From Streptacidiphilus rugosus AM-16 (lineage in GTDB: Bacteria; Actinomycetota; Actinomycetes; Streptomycetales; Streptomycetaceae), in NCBI RefSeq assembly GCF_000744655.1, contig NZ_JQMJ01000004.1, positions 3,224,001 through 3,288,000 on the forward strand: DNA of 64,000 bases, read 5' to 3'. Positions 40,795 to 50,128 of this stretch are shown here, one piece after another (within the stretch, counting starts at the first letter, position 1; each line of letters starts with the position of its first letter). Below the pieces are notes generated by a model, which was given only the letters and a program-made list of their open reading frames with translations, did no database searches and was not told the DNA's origin. The translations under genes and the position numbers were made by a program.

Positions 40795-42135
40795 TCAGAG
40801 TGCGAGGCGGCGGGCGAGGTCGGAGGTGAGGGCGCCGTGCGGGTCGATGCGCTGCCGCAGCGCGCGGAACTCCGCGAGCCTCGGGTACATCCCGGACAGT
40901 GTCTGCGGGCGCATCCGTGAGTCCTTGGCCAGGTAGACCCGGCCGCCGGCGGCCAGCACCTGCTCGTCGAGCCGGTCCAGCAGCGGCCCGAGGCCGGGAA
41001 CGCCGGCCGGGAGGTCGAGGGCGAGGGTCCAGCCGGGCATCGGGAAGGAGAGCCAGCCGGGGCCGCCCTCGCCGAAGCGCTTGAGCACGGCCAGGAACGA
41101 CGGGCAGCCGTGCCGGCTGAGCTGCTCGACGATCGAGCGCAGCGTCGCCTCCTGCCCGTAGGGGACGACGAACTGGTACTGCAGGAAGCCCGCCCGCCCG
41201 TAGACGCGGTTCCAGTCGGGGACGCCGTCGAGCGGGTGGAAGAACGCGCCGATGCGCTGGAGCTGTCCGCGTCTCTCGCGCGGGGCCTTGCGGTACCAGA
41301 GCTCGTTGAAGGCCCCGACCGTGGCGGTGCGCAGCAGCCCGCCGGGGATGCCGCGCGGGACGGCGGGGAGGCTGCGCGGGCGGAAGGCCAACGGATCGGC
41401 CAGCTGACGCGGGCTCAGCAGGTCCGCTGTGGCGTGCTCGCCGCGGGTCAGCACGGCCCGGCCGGTGGCGGCGCCGCGGGCCACCAGGTCGATCCAGGCA
41501 ACCGAGTAGCGGTAGCGGTGGTCCGTCGTCTCCAGGCGGTCCATCAGGTCGTCGAGGTCGTGGGCGCGTTCGGTGTCGACGGTCATGAGGGAGGTGGAGA
41601 CGGGCAGCAGCCGGATCGTGGCGTCGAGGATCACGCCGGTCAGCCCCATGCCACCGGTCGTCGCGTCGAAGAGCTCCTCGCCGGGGAGCAGTTCGTGCGT
41701 CCCGCCGTCGGCGGTGAGCAGCCGCATCCGGGTGACATGCCGGCTGAAGCTGCCGCTCACGTGGTGGTTCTTGCCGTGGATGTCCGCGCCGATCGCCCCG
41801 CCGACGGTGACGTGGCGGGTGCCGGGGGTGACCGGGACGAACCAGCCGAAGGGCAGCAGCAGCCGCATCAGCCGGTCGAGGCTGATCCCCGCCTCGACCT
41901 CGACCAGGCCCTGCGCCAGGTCGAGGGACCGGACGGCGGCCAGCCGGGTCATGTCGAGGACGGTGCCTCCGGCGTTCTGGGCGGCGTCGCCGTAGCTGCG
42001 GCCGAGCCCGCGGGCCACAGCGCCGCGTCCACCCGCCCCGCGCAGCGCGGCGGCGGCCTCGTCGGCGGTGGTGGGCGCGCAGAGCCTGGCCGTCGTGGGC
42101 GCGGTGCGCCCCCACCCGGTGAGTTGTCCTTCCAT
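40795..42135 (-). CDS. dprE1: DprE1-like FAD-dependent oxidase
   Basis: A 446-residue FAD/ALO-type oxidoreductase. The FAD domain has [17 protein letters not shown] and [16 protein letters not shown]; the C-terminal part has [10 protein letters not shown] and YLAKDSRM with the conserved lysine of the DprE1 active site. By alignment with M. tuberculosis DprE1, residue A372 in WTLALD replaces the benzothiazinone-reactive Cys387 (WNICVD). It should oxidise polyprenylphosphoryl-ribose at C2. ATG 42135 is used although no ribosome site is evident; an upstream start near 42240 is possible. It works with the adjacent DprE2-like reductase. Confidence 0.87.
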   Translation of the reverse strand: MEGQLTGWGRTAPTTARLCAPTTADEAAAALRGAGGRGAVARGLGRSYGDAAQNAGGTVLDMTRLAAVRSLDLAQGLVEVEAGISLDRLMRLLLPFGWFVPVTPGTRHVTVGGAIGADIHGKNHHVSGSFSRHVTRMRLLTADGGTHELLPGEELFDATTGGMGLTGVILDATIRLLPVSTSLMTVDTERAHDLDDLMDRLETTDHRYRYSVAWIDLVARGAATGRAVLTRGEHATADLLSPRQLADPLAFRPRSLPAVPRGIPGGLLRTATVGAFNELWYRKAPRERRGQLQRIGAFFHPLDGVPDWNRVYGRAGFLQYQFVVPYGQEATLRSIVEQLSRHGCPSFLAVLKRFGEGGPGWLSFPMPGWTLALDLPAGVPGLGPLLDRLDEQVLAAGGRVYLAKDSRMRPQTLSGMYPRLAEFRALRQRIDPHGALTSDLARRLAL

Positions 42136-42476
42136 GCGAGCGACGCTAAGCCCGGGGGCCGACAGGTCGCAGGGGGCCCGCTCGGGGGTGCGGCGCGCCC
42201 TCAGCCCCAACCCGCCGGTCAGGCACGCGGAATGCCGCACGGCGGGCCTGCGGCGGTCCGGCCGCCGGGCACGCCCGAACGGGTGAGTGACGGTGGCGTC
42301 GGTGAGTTGACGACGAGGTGACGCGCGTTCGAAGCGCCCGTCGTGACGCCTCCCGCAGCCGTCGGGCGGGCCTGCCGCGGCGGCCGGGCACGGCCGCGCC
42401 GCGCGGAGCCCCTCGTCGAGCCCCGGGGCCCGGGCCGCCGGAGAGGCGGCCGGATCGGGCAGCCGGCGGCGACGGC
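42136..42476. other. Gene-free stretch upstream of dprE1
   Basis: This 341 bp, very GC-rich interval separates the dprE1-like gene from the glycosyltransferase fusion on the same strand. I see no credible gene, RNA or repeat in it. Short inverted GC runs are frequent (for example GCCCGGGGGCC), and it presumably contains the dprE1 promoter. Confidence 0.4.
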
Positions 42477-44750
42477 TCAGGAGTTGCTGAGCAGTTGCTC
42501 GGGCTCCTGCCCCGACTGCTGTCCCGGCAGCCGCCCCGCCGAAGCGCCGGACTCGGCCTGCTCCGGGGTCGGCGCGGGGGTCCGCGCGGCCGGCGGGAGG
42601 ACCGGCAGCGGCTCGGTCTCGCCGAGGAACACCGTCCGCACGACCCGCTCGGCGGCACGGCCGTCGTCGAACTCGCAGAACCGCTCCCGGAACGCGGCCC
42701 GCAGCGTGGCCGACTCCTCGCCGCGCCAGGCGCCGGAGCGGAACACGTCGACCAGTTCGACCTCGGTGGTGGCCACCGGACCCGGCGTCTCGCCGGGCCG
42801 GCCGGAGAGCAGGTCGAGATAGACGCCGCGGGTCTGCCGGTAGACCTCCCAGTCGTCGGCGAAGACGACGATGGGCCGGTCCAGGTTGGCGTAGTCGAAC
42901 ATGACCGAGGAGTAGTCCGTCACCAGCGCGTCCGCCGCCAGCGCCAGGCGCTCCAGCGACGGGTGCCGGGACACGTCGATCACCTGCGCGCCGCCGGGGC
43001 CCGCCGGTCGCGCGGCGGTGTCGTAGAGGTAGTGGGCGCGGTTGAGCACGACGTACTCCTCGCCCAGCGAGGCGGCGAAGCGGTGCAGGTCCAGCTGCGG
43101 CCGGTAGGAGGCGCGGTAGTCGCGCAGCGTGGGGGCGTAGAGCAGGACCTTCGCGCCCTCGGGGACGCCGAGCTCGCGCCGGGCGGCCCGCACCTGCTCG
43201 CCGTCGGCCGCGTAGTAGACGTCGTTGCGCGGGTAGCCGTACTCCAGGCTGCGGAACGAGGAGGGGTAGACCCGCTCCCAGATCAGCGTCGAGAAACGGT
43301 TCGAGCTGAGGCTGTAGTCCCAGCGGTCGACCCGCCCCAGCAGCTTGGCGAAGTCGATCGACTGGCCCGCCGCGGGGTAGTCGCGCAGGTCCAGGCCCAT
43401 CTTCTTGACCGGGGTGCCGTGGTGCGTCTGCAACTGCACGGTGCCAGGGCGCTTGGGCGCGCCGTCGGGGAAGTTCACGTTGTTGACGAAGAACTTCGCG
43501 CGGGAGATCGCCTCACGGTAGCTGCGCGAGCCGGGCGAGACGATGTCGATGCCCTTGGGGGCCTCCGCCCTGCGCTTCGCCTCCACCACCCACACGGTGC
43601 GCAGCTCGGGCGCGAGCTCGCGCAGCTTCGCGTGGATCGCGGCGGGGTTGCAGGCGGGCGTGCGGGCCCAGTAGCTGGCGAAGACGGCGAGGTCGTCGTC
43701 GATCGGCAGCCGGCGCTGGATCCGCTGGTAGCCGCCGAGCAGCGGTCCGGCGACCGCGCGGCGCAGCTCCGGCTGGGCGGCGCGGGCGACGTTCTTGGCC
43801 TTTCGGGCGGCCTGCCCGAGCGCGGACGCCTTCCAGCTGCCGCGCAGCTCGACCGCGGCGCCGCCGGCGGGGCGGTGCCGCTGCTCGGCCTCGACGGCGC
43901 GCTCGAAGAACTCCTTGCGGGCGGCGGCGGGCACCCGGTCGGGGTGGTTGCCGATGGTGCGCAGGTGCTCGGCCATCCGCCGGTGCAGCAGCGGCCGCCA
44001 GTGGTCCAGCTCGGGGTGGGCGTCGACGAACGCGAAGACCCGGTCGTACTGCCCGAAGATGTCGAAGTGCTTGCGGCTGACGGTGGCCAGGATGTTCCCG
44101 CCCTGACGCCGCTGCCGGTAGTGAACGGCGACCAGGTCGAGCATGGCCACGGTCCTCGCGGCCAGCATCACCGGGTAGGTCCAGGGGGTGTCCTCGTAGT
44201 ACCCGGGCGGGAACTCGAAGGCGTGCTTCTGGACGAAGTCGCGGCGGTAGACCTTGTTCCACACCACCATCAGCAGCCCGAGGACCTCCTCGCGCTCGGC
44301 GACGGCGAAGACCTCGGGCCTGCCCTCCTGCGGGGCGAAGAGCCCGGCGTCCCTGCTGCGGACCTCGCGGCCGTCCCAGTAGGTGCGCGCGTAGTCGAAG
44401 ATCAGGACGTCCGGGTCCGCGGTCGCGTCCAGCCGGTCGGCGATCGCCTGGAGCGCGCCGGGGGTCAGCGTGTCGTCGCTGTCGAGGAAGAACAGGTAGT
44501 CCCCGGTCGCCTGTTCCATTCCGGCGTTCCTGGCCCGGCCGAGGCCGACGTTCTCGGGCAGGTGAAGCACCCGTACCCTGGCGTCCGCCTGTGCGAATCC
44601 GTCCATGATCGCGCCGCTGCCGTCGGGCGAGCAGTCGTCGACCGCGATGACCTCGATATCCCTGAAGGACTGCCCCAGGACGGACTCAAGACACTCGCCC
44701 AGGTAGGCCTGGACCTGGTAGGCGGGCACAACGACGCTGATCCGGGGCAT
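42477..44750 (-). CDS. Bifunctional GT2 glycosyltransferase / CDP-glycerol glycerophosphotransferase-like protein
   Basis: A 757-residue fusion. Residues 1 to about 220 are a GT-A glycosyltransferase: [41 protein letters not shown] and FFLDSDDT with the metal-binding acidic pair. Residues about 370-700 resemble TagB/TagF enzymes: [16 protein letters not shown] (catalytic His-Gly), [19 protein letters not shown] and [13 protein letters not shown]. It likely adds a sugar and a glycerol-phosphate-type unit to a wall polymer. A disordered Pro/Gln-rich tail of about 45 residues ends it. It is divergent from an even larger fusion of the same type. Confidence 0.9.
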   Translation of the reverse strand: MPRISVVVPAYQVQAYLGECLESVLGQSFRDIEVIAVDDCSPDGSGAIMDGFAQADARVRVLHLPENVGLGRARNAGMEQATGDYLFFLDSDDTLTPGALQAIADRLDATADPDVLIFDYARTYWDGREVRSRDAGLFAPQEGRPEVFAVAEREEVLGLLMVVWNKVYRRDFVQKHAFEFPPGYYEDTPWTYPVMLAARTVAMLDLVAVHYRQRRQGGNILATVSRKHFDIFGQYDRVFAFVDAHPELDHWRPLLHRRMAEHLRTIGNHPDRVPAAARKEFFERAVEAEQRHRPAGGAAVELRGSWKASALGQAARKAKNVARAAQPELRRAVAGPLLGGYQRIQRRLPIDDDLAVFASYWARTPACNPAAIHAKLRELAPELRTVWVVEAKRRAEAPKGIDIVSPGSRSYREAISRAKFFVNNVNFPDGAPKRPGTVQLQTHHGTPVKKMGLDLRDYPAAGQSIDFAKLLGRVDRWDYSLSSNRFSTLIWERVYPSSFRSLEYGYPRNDVYYAADGEQVRAARRELGVPEGAKVLLYAPTLRDYRASYRPQLDLHRFAASLGEEYVVLNRAHYLYDTAARPAGPGGAQVIDVSRHPSLERLALAADALVTDYSSVMFDYANLDRPIVVFADDWEVYRQTRGVYLDLLSGRPGETPGPVATTEVELVDVFRSGAWRGEESATLRAAFRERFCEFDDGRAAERVVRTVFLGETEPLPVLPPAARTPAPTPEQAESGASAGRLPGQQSGQEPEQLLSNS

Positions 44751-44999
44751 GCCGGTACGATACAGGCAAGCAAACGGAGGGTGAACATCCGAGATCCCCC
44801 GGTCTGTGGGCCGACCGTGGGAGCGAATGCAAGGCCGCTCGGCAAGACTCCTCTTACCCGGACGGAGGTCGCCACCCCCGCATCACCGCTTGGTCGGTTC
44901 CGGGTGCCGATAGGCTATGGGTCGTTCCTCTGTACGGTTAGCCCGAGTTTCGCCCCCCGGGGGCTGCCGTGCCAGCAAAGAAAGGCTCGTGCGTACCCC

Positions 45000-47900
45000 A
45001 TGGCCCCCCGCCTCTCCGTCGTCGTTCCGATCTACAACGTCGAGCGGTACCTCGACGAGTGCCTGGCCTCGCTCGCCGCACAGACCATGAGCGACCTCGA
45101 GGTCGTGATGGTGGACGACGGCTCGAAGGACGGCGGCGCCGACATCGCCCGCGCCTGGGAGGCCAAGGACAGCCGCTTCCGGCTGGTCCAGAAGGAGAAC
45201 GGCGGCCTCGGTCCGGCCCGCAACACGGGCATGGAGCACATCTCGCCCGACAGCGAGTTCCTCGCCTTCGTCGACAGTGACGACACCCTGCCGCCGACCG
45301 CGTACGAGTTGATGCTGGAGACCCTGGACCGCACCGGCTCCGACTTCGTCGCGGGCAACGTGCTGCGCTTCCGCTCGGTGGGCTACCAGCAGTCGCCGGT
45401 CCACCGGCGCCCCTTCGCCAAGACCCGGCTGGCCACCCACATCAGCAAGTTCCAGCCCCTGACCACGGACCGCACGGCCTGGAACAAGGTCTACCGCCGC
45501 TCGTTCTGGAACAAGCACAACCTGCTCTACCCCGGCATCCTCTACGAGGACGCCCCGGTCTCGATCCCGCTGCACTACCTGGCGGACAAGGTCGACATCC
45601 TCGCCGAGCCGATCTACCACTGGCGCGAGCGCGAGATCGGCGCCCGTTCCATCACGCAGAACCGGACGGACCCCAAGGGCCTGATCGACCGGGTCGCCTC
45701 CATCGGCCTGGTCCGCGAGTTCCTCAAGGGGCAGGAGGGTCCGCAGTTCGCGAAGTTCCTGGCCGCCTACGACCGCAACGCGCTGGTCGAGGAGATCCCG
45801 CTCTTCTTCAAGGCGCTCGTCGAGGGCGGCCCCGAGTACCGCACCGCGTTCCTCGACCACGTCGGACCGCTGATCGAGAACATCGGCCCCGACGCGATGA
45901 ACTCGCTCGCGCAGCCGATGCGGCTCAAGTACTACCTGACCGTCAAGCGCCGCCTGGACGACCTGCTGGCGGTGCTGGAGTTCGACCGCACCCACCCGTG
46001 GACCATCCCGCTCCGTGGCAACGTCCGCCACCTGGCCGACTACCCGTTCCTCAGCGAGCCCGTGCCGGACGGCGTGCTGCGCCTGGACTCGGAGCTGGTG
46101 GTCCGCACCGGACTGCACCGCGCGGACTGGAACGAGGACGGCAAGCTCTTCCTCAAGGGCTTCGCCTACCCCCGCCACCTCGGCGCGATGCACCGCCGCG
46201 ACTCGATCAAGGCGCTGCTGCTCCGCGAGCAGGGCAGCCGCCGCACCCTGGTGCTGCCCGCCAGGACGGTCAAGGACCTGGAGGCCACCGCCGAGGCCTA
46301 CGACCAGCCGATGCGCCACGCCGACCTGGCCGGCTTCGAGATCAACTTCGACCCGAAGCGGCTCAAGCAGCGCGGCAACTGGGTCGACGGCACCTGGCGG
46401 GTCACCATCGGCGTCTTCGGCCCCGGCCGTCCGCGCCGCAGCCGCCTCAAGGCCGGCAAGTTCGACTCCGCCGCCAACCCCGCCCCGCACTGGGTCACCG
46501 ACAACGTCCGGGTGATCCCCGAGATGCGCGACGAGCACCTCTACGTGCGGGTCGAGACGGTCAGGGCCGTCGTCGGCTCGGCCTCGTCCGCCGGCGACTC
46601 CTTCGAGCTCAGCGGTCTGATCGAGACCTCGCAGGCGGGCCTGGTGCGCTCGCTGCGGCTGACGCACCAGGAGGACGGCGCCTCCGCGGAGCTCGACTGC
46701 CCGATCGTCCTCGGCGAGGCCGTCGGCACCTGGACCGCCTTCACCGCCACCGTGGACCACGCGCTGATGGCCGCCGCGCGCAAGGAGCTGCTGCGGCTGC
46801 GCCCGAGCGTGCAGGAGCAGGCCCAGGACCGCTGGGGCGCCGACCTGCTGCTCCACGACGGCTCCTCGATGGAGCTGGTGATCGACGACCGCGAGGGTCG
46901 CACCACGGTGCAGTACCCGGTGACCAGCGCGGTCGAGGACCCGCAGGTGCTCTGCTTCAAGCGTTCGCCGCGGGGCTACCTGCAGCTCGTCGAGCAGCCG
47001 CTGCAGCCGCTGTTCGAGAAGGTCACCGCGCTCCCCGCGGAGCAGGGCTTCGCCCTCGAGGGAACCTTCCCGCTCGACGGCCGCCACGCGATGGAGCTGG
47101 TGCTGCGGCACCGCTACCACGCGCAGGTCCACATCTACCCGGCGGAGGCCGTCGACGGCCGGATCTACGCGACGCTGCCCGCGCTGCCGAACGCCGGCTG
47201 GAACGGCGAGGTCCCGCTGCTCTCCGGCCAGTGGGCGGTGCACGTGCGGCTGCTCGCCCCGGCCACGGCCACCGAGGACGAGCGGGCCGCCGCACCGGTC
47301 GAGGTCCCGGCCAGGCTCGCGGCCCCGGCGCACGCCGCGCTGCCGCTCCCGGTCGAGGCCCGCGGACGCACGGTGTCGCTGCGCCGCCGCCACTACGACG
47401 CCATGCTGCTCGACGTCGAGCCGGCCGTCCCGCTGGCCGAACGCGGCACCTTCCACCGCCGTCAGCTGCGCGAGGAGTTCTACCCGGCCGCGCTGACCAA
47501 GCCGATCCTGCCGCAGGTCCTCTACGACGTCTTCGAGGGCAAGGACTACTCCGACTCCCCCAAGGCGATCCACCAGGAGCTGCTGCGCCGCCGCGACGAC
47601 CTGGAGCACCTCTGGGTGGTCAGGGACCACCGTGCGGTCACCCCGCCCGGCACCCGCGCGGTGATCCTGGACAGCCAGGAGTGGTACGAGGCGTACGCGC
47701 GCAGCCGGTACGTCGTCGGCAACACGCACTTCCCCCGCTGGATCACCAAGCGTCCCGGCCAGACGATCGTGCAGACCTGGCACGGCACGCCGCTGAAGCG
47801 GATCGGCTTCGACTTCGACAACGACTGGTTCGCCGACACCGACTACCTGGAGGCACTGGAGCGCGAAGGCCGCCAGTGGCGGCTGCTGCTCTCCCCGAAC

Positions 47901-48587
47901 CGGTTCAGCACGCCGATCTTCGAGCGGGCCTTCCGGTACGAGGGCGAGATCCTCGAGTCGGGTTACCCGCGCAACGACATCCTGCTCGCCGAGGACCGCG
48001 AGCTGCTGGCGGCCCGGGTGCGGGAGCAGCTCGGTGTGCCCGAAGGTAAGAAAATCGTCCTCTACGCGCCGACCTGGCGTGAGGACCGGGTCCGCCACGC
48101 CGGCGGCCACCAGCTGGACCTGCACCTGGATCTTGAGCTGCTGCAGCGCGAGCTCGGCGAGGACCACGTGGTCCTGGTCCGCCCGCACGCGCACGTGGTG
48201 GACCGGGTCCACGGCGCGGGCAACGGCTTCGCCTGGGACGTCGGCAGCTACCCCGACATCGCCGAGCTCTACCTGATCGCGGACGTGCTGATCACCGACT
48301 ACTCGTCGGTCATGTTCGACTTCGCCGTGACGGGCCGCCCGATCCTGTTCTTCACGTACGACCTCGAGCACTACCGTGACTCCCTGCGCGGCTTCTACTT
48401 CGACTTCGAGCAGCAGGCCCCCGGCCCGCTGCTGGGCACCTCGGGCGAGATCGTCGACGCGCTGCGGAACATCGACCAGGTCGCAAAGGACAGCGCCGCG
48501 GCCTACGAGGCGTTCCGTGCCACCTACTGCGACCTCGACGACGGCCACGCCACCAGGCGCGTGGTCGACCGAATGCTGGAGCTTTGA
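45000..48587 (+). CDS. Large GT2 / CDP-glycerol glycerophosphotransferase fusion with extra middle region
   Basis: A 1195-residue protein. The N-terminal GT2 domain (to about 230) has SVVVPIYNVERYLDECLASL, VDDGSKDGG and FVDSDDT. A helical region follows to about 340. A beta-rich middle of roughly 450 residues (about 345-800) has no recognised domain but contains repeated-looking FLKGFAYPRHL, LRLTHQEDGASAELDCP and HVRLLAP segments. The C-terminal TagF-type domain has IVQTWHGTPLKRIGFD, GYPRNDI, LYAPTWREDR and [13 protein letters not shown]. It should polymerise or decorate a teichoic-acid-like polymer. ATG 45000 was chosen; upstream the frame is only GC shadow. Its stop overlaps the next gene (TGATG). 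Confidence 0.9.
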   Translation: MAPRLSVVVPIYNVERYLDECLASLAAQTMSDLEVVMVDDGSKDGGADIARAWEAKDSRFRLVQKENGGLGPARNTGMEHISPDSEFLAFVDSDDTLPPTAYELMLETLDRTGSDFVAGNVLRFRSVGYQQSPVHRRPFAKTRLATHISKFQPLTTDRTAWNKVYRRSFWNKHNLLYPGILYEDAPVSIPLHYLADKVDILAEPIYHWREREIGARSITQNRTDPKGLIDRVASIGLVREFLKGQEGPQFAKFLAAYDRNALVEEIPLFFKALVEGGPEYRTAFLDHVGPLIENIGPDAMNSLAQPMRLKYYLTVKRRLDDLLAVLEFDRTHPWTIPLRGNVRHLADYPFLSEPVPDGVLRLDSELVVRTGLHRADWNEDGKLFLKGFAYPRHLGAMHRRDSIKALLLREQGSRRTLVLPARTVKDLEATAEAYDQPMRHADLAGFEINFDPKRLKQRGNWVDGTWRVTIGVFGPGRPRRSRLKAGKFDSAANPAPHWVTDNVRVIPEMRDEHLYVRVETVRAVVGSASSAGDSFELSGLIETSQAGLVRSLRLTHQEDGASAELDCPIVLGEAVGTWTAFTATVDHALMAAARKELLRLRPSVQEQAQDRWGADLLLHDGSSMELVIDDREGRTTVQYPVTSAVEDPQVLCFKRSPRGYLQLVEQPLQPLFEKVTALPAEQGFALEGTFPLDGRHAMELVLRHRYHAQVHIYPAEAVDGRIYATLPALPNAGWNGEVPLLSGQWAVHVRLLAPATATEDERAAAPVEVPARLAAPAHAALPLPVEARGRTVSLRRRHYDAMLLDVEPAVPLAERGTFHRRQLREEFYPAALTKPILPQVLYDVFEGKDYSDSPKAIHQELLRRRDDLEHLWVVRDHRAVTPPGTRAVILDSQEWYEAYARSRYVVGNTHFPRWITKRPGQTIVQTWHGTPLKRIGFDFDNDWFADTDYLEALEREGRQWRLLLSPNRFSTPIFERAFRYEGEILESGYPRNDILLAEDRELLAARVREQLGVPEGKKIVLYAPTWREDRVRHAGGHQLDLHLDLELLQRELGEDHVVLVRPHAHVVDRVHGAGNGFAWDVGSYPDIAELYLIADVLITDYSSVMFDFAVTGRPILFFTYDLEHYRDSLRGFYFDFEQQAPGPLLGTSGEIVDALRNIDQVAKDSAAAYEAFRATYCDLDDGHATRRVVDRMLEL

Positions 48588-50128
48588 TGGCTGTGGGCTC
48601 GACCTCGACCCGCCCCGCTTCGCCCGCGCCCGAGTCGGGCGGGGTGCGGGCGCGGGTCGACCGCCTCACCCGGCGGGTCAGGCCGCTGGTGGAACGCGTC
48701 CCTTCACGGCTGCGCTTCCCGCTCGCCGTGGCCGGGATCTCGTTCCTGCTTGCGTTCGTGTGGTGGGCGGCGTACTACCCGGGCCTGATGAGCTTCGACA
48801 GCTACACGTACACGTGGGAGTCGACGACCGGTCACTGGATCAACGACCACTCGATCCCCTACATCACCTGCGTGTGGCTGACCCTCAACATCACCGGCAC
48901 CTACGCGCTGCTGACGTTCTGCCAGATCGTGGCGGCCGCACTGGCGACCGGATACCTCGCCGCAGGCCTGCGGAAGTTCAGGATCCGCAAGCGCTGGATC
49001 GTGGGCTCGGTCGTGCTCTGCGGCGTGCTGCCGCCCACCGGTGACTTCTTCGTCTTCGTCTGGAAGGACGTCCCGTTCGTCCTGGGCGCCCTGGTGGCCG
49101 CGGCCGCCGTGACGCACCTGGTGGGCGACGCGCTGAAGCGGCCGCGCTCGACCCGCCGGGCGGTCCCCGGCCGGCGCCGCGACTGGCTGGCCTTCGGCGG
49201 CGGCATGCTGCTGCTCTGCCTGGCGCGCAACAACGGCTTCCTGACCGTCGTGCTGATCGGCCTGGTCCTGCTGGCCTGCCTGCCCTGGCAGTGGCGCAGG
49301 ATCGCCCCGCTGACGGTCGTGCCGGTGCTCTTCTACTTCTTCCTCGCGAACGTGATCTACCCCGCCGTCGGGGTGCAGCCGCAGGTGAACAACTCGGCCT
49401 ACAGCTTCTTCTACGCCGACGTGGCCTACGCCTACGGCAAGAACCCGTCGATGTTCGACCAGGACCAGCTGGCGGCGATGGAGGCCGTGGCCCCACTGAA
49501 GCAGTGGAAGGACGCCGGCTGCTGGGACACCGACCTGCTCACCCAGAAGAACTTCAGCATGACGGCCGCCGCCGCGCACCAGGACGAACTGATGTCCACG
49601 TTCACCATGGTGCTGAAGAAGGCTCCGCAGTACGTCGCGGACGCGCACCTGTGCCGCGCGCACAACGCCTGGGCGGTCTTCCCCGACCACGGCATCTTCA
49701 TGGCGCCGGTCACCTACACCGGTCCCTTCCACGACTCGCTGATCTCGCACCCCGAGCTCAAGGACAGCCCCTTCTACAGCGCGTTCCACTCGGCCCCGCT
49801 GTCGACCACGCTGCACCGCGCGGGCGACTGGTGGTTCGGGGTCTCCAGGACGCCGCAGCTGCAGTGGATCCTGTGGGGCGGCGCGGTGTGGTGCTACATC
49901 ACCTACTTCTTCGTGGTCCGGCTCACCCGCAGGGTCTGGCGCCGGGAGATCCTGGCGATCGCCGCGACGACGGCCGGGCTCCAGCTGACCGTGCTGGCGG
50001 GCACGCCGGCCCCGCTCTACCGGTACATGGCGGCCCCGACCACGCTCGGCGTTCTGCTGCTCCCACTGGCCTCCTCCAAGCTCAAGCGCGACGAGCCCGA
50101 CAGCGGAACGGCTGAGACCCAGGAATGA
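48587..50128 (+). CDS. Polytopic GT-C-like membrane protein (paralog 1)
   Basis: A 513-residue protein with about ten membrane segments. After the first helix comes YYPGLMSFDSYTYTWESTTGHW, where the aspartate in the first external loop is placed like the catalytic acidic residue of GT-C glycosyltransferases. Later conserved features are FVWKDVPFVLGALVA, LCLARNNGFL and YRYMAAPTTLGVL. It resembles DUF6020-type envelope proteins. It is translationally coupled to the fusion gene upstream (TGATG) and to its paralog downstream (ATGA), so the three form an operon. It may move or transfer lipid-linked sugars onto the wall polymer. Confidence 0.82.
   Translation: MAVGSTSTRPASPAPESGGVRARVDRLTRRVRPLVERVPSRLRFPLAVAGISFLLAFVWWAAYYPGLMSFDSYTYTWESTTGHWINDHSIPYITCVWLTLNITGTYALLTFCQIVAAALATGYLAAGLRKFRIRKRWIVGSVVLCGVLPPTGDFFVFVWKDVPFVLGALVAAAAVTHLVGDALKRPRSTRRAVPGRRRDWLAFGGGMLLLCLARNNGFLTVVLIGLVLLACLPWQWRRIAPLTVVPVLFYFFLANVIYPAVGVQPQVNNSAYSFFYADVAYAYGKNPSMFDQDQLAAMEAVAPLKQWKDAGCWDTDLLTQKNFSMTAAAAHQDELMSTFTMVLKKAPQYVADAHLCRAHNAWAVFPDHGIFMAPVTYTGPFHDSLISHPELKDSPFYSAFHSAPLSTTLHRAGDWWFGVSRTPQLQWILWGGAVWCYITYFFVVRLTRRVWRREILAIAATTAGLQLTVLAGTPAPLYRYMAAPTTLGVLLLPLASSKLKRDEPDSGTAETQE

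Noticed and set aside
44883-48548. 1221-codon antisense open frame
   Set aside because: It is the minus-strand shadow of the 1195-residue gene, composed of low-complexity Val/Asp/Gly-rich sequence with no motifs.
42318-48587. 2089-codon open frame on the plus strand
   Set aside because: Only the part from ATG 45000 has protein-like motifs; the first ~890 codons are antisense GC shadow of the 757-residue fusion gene.
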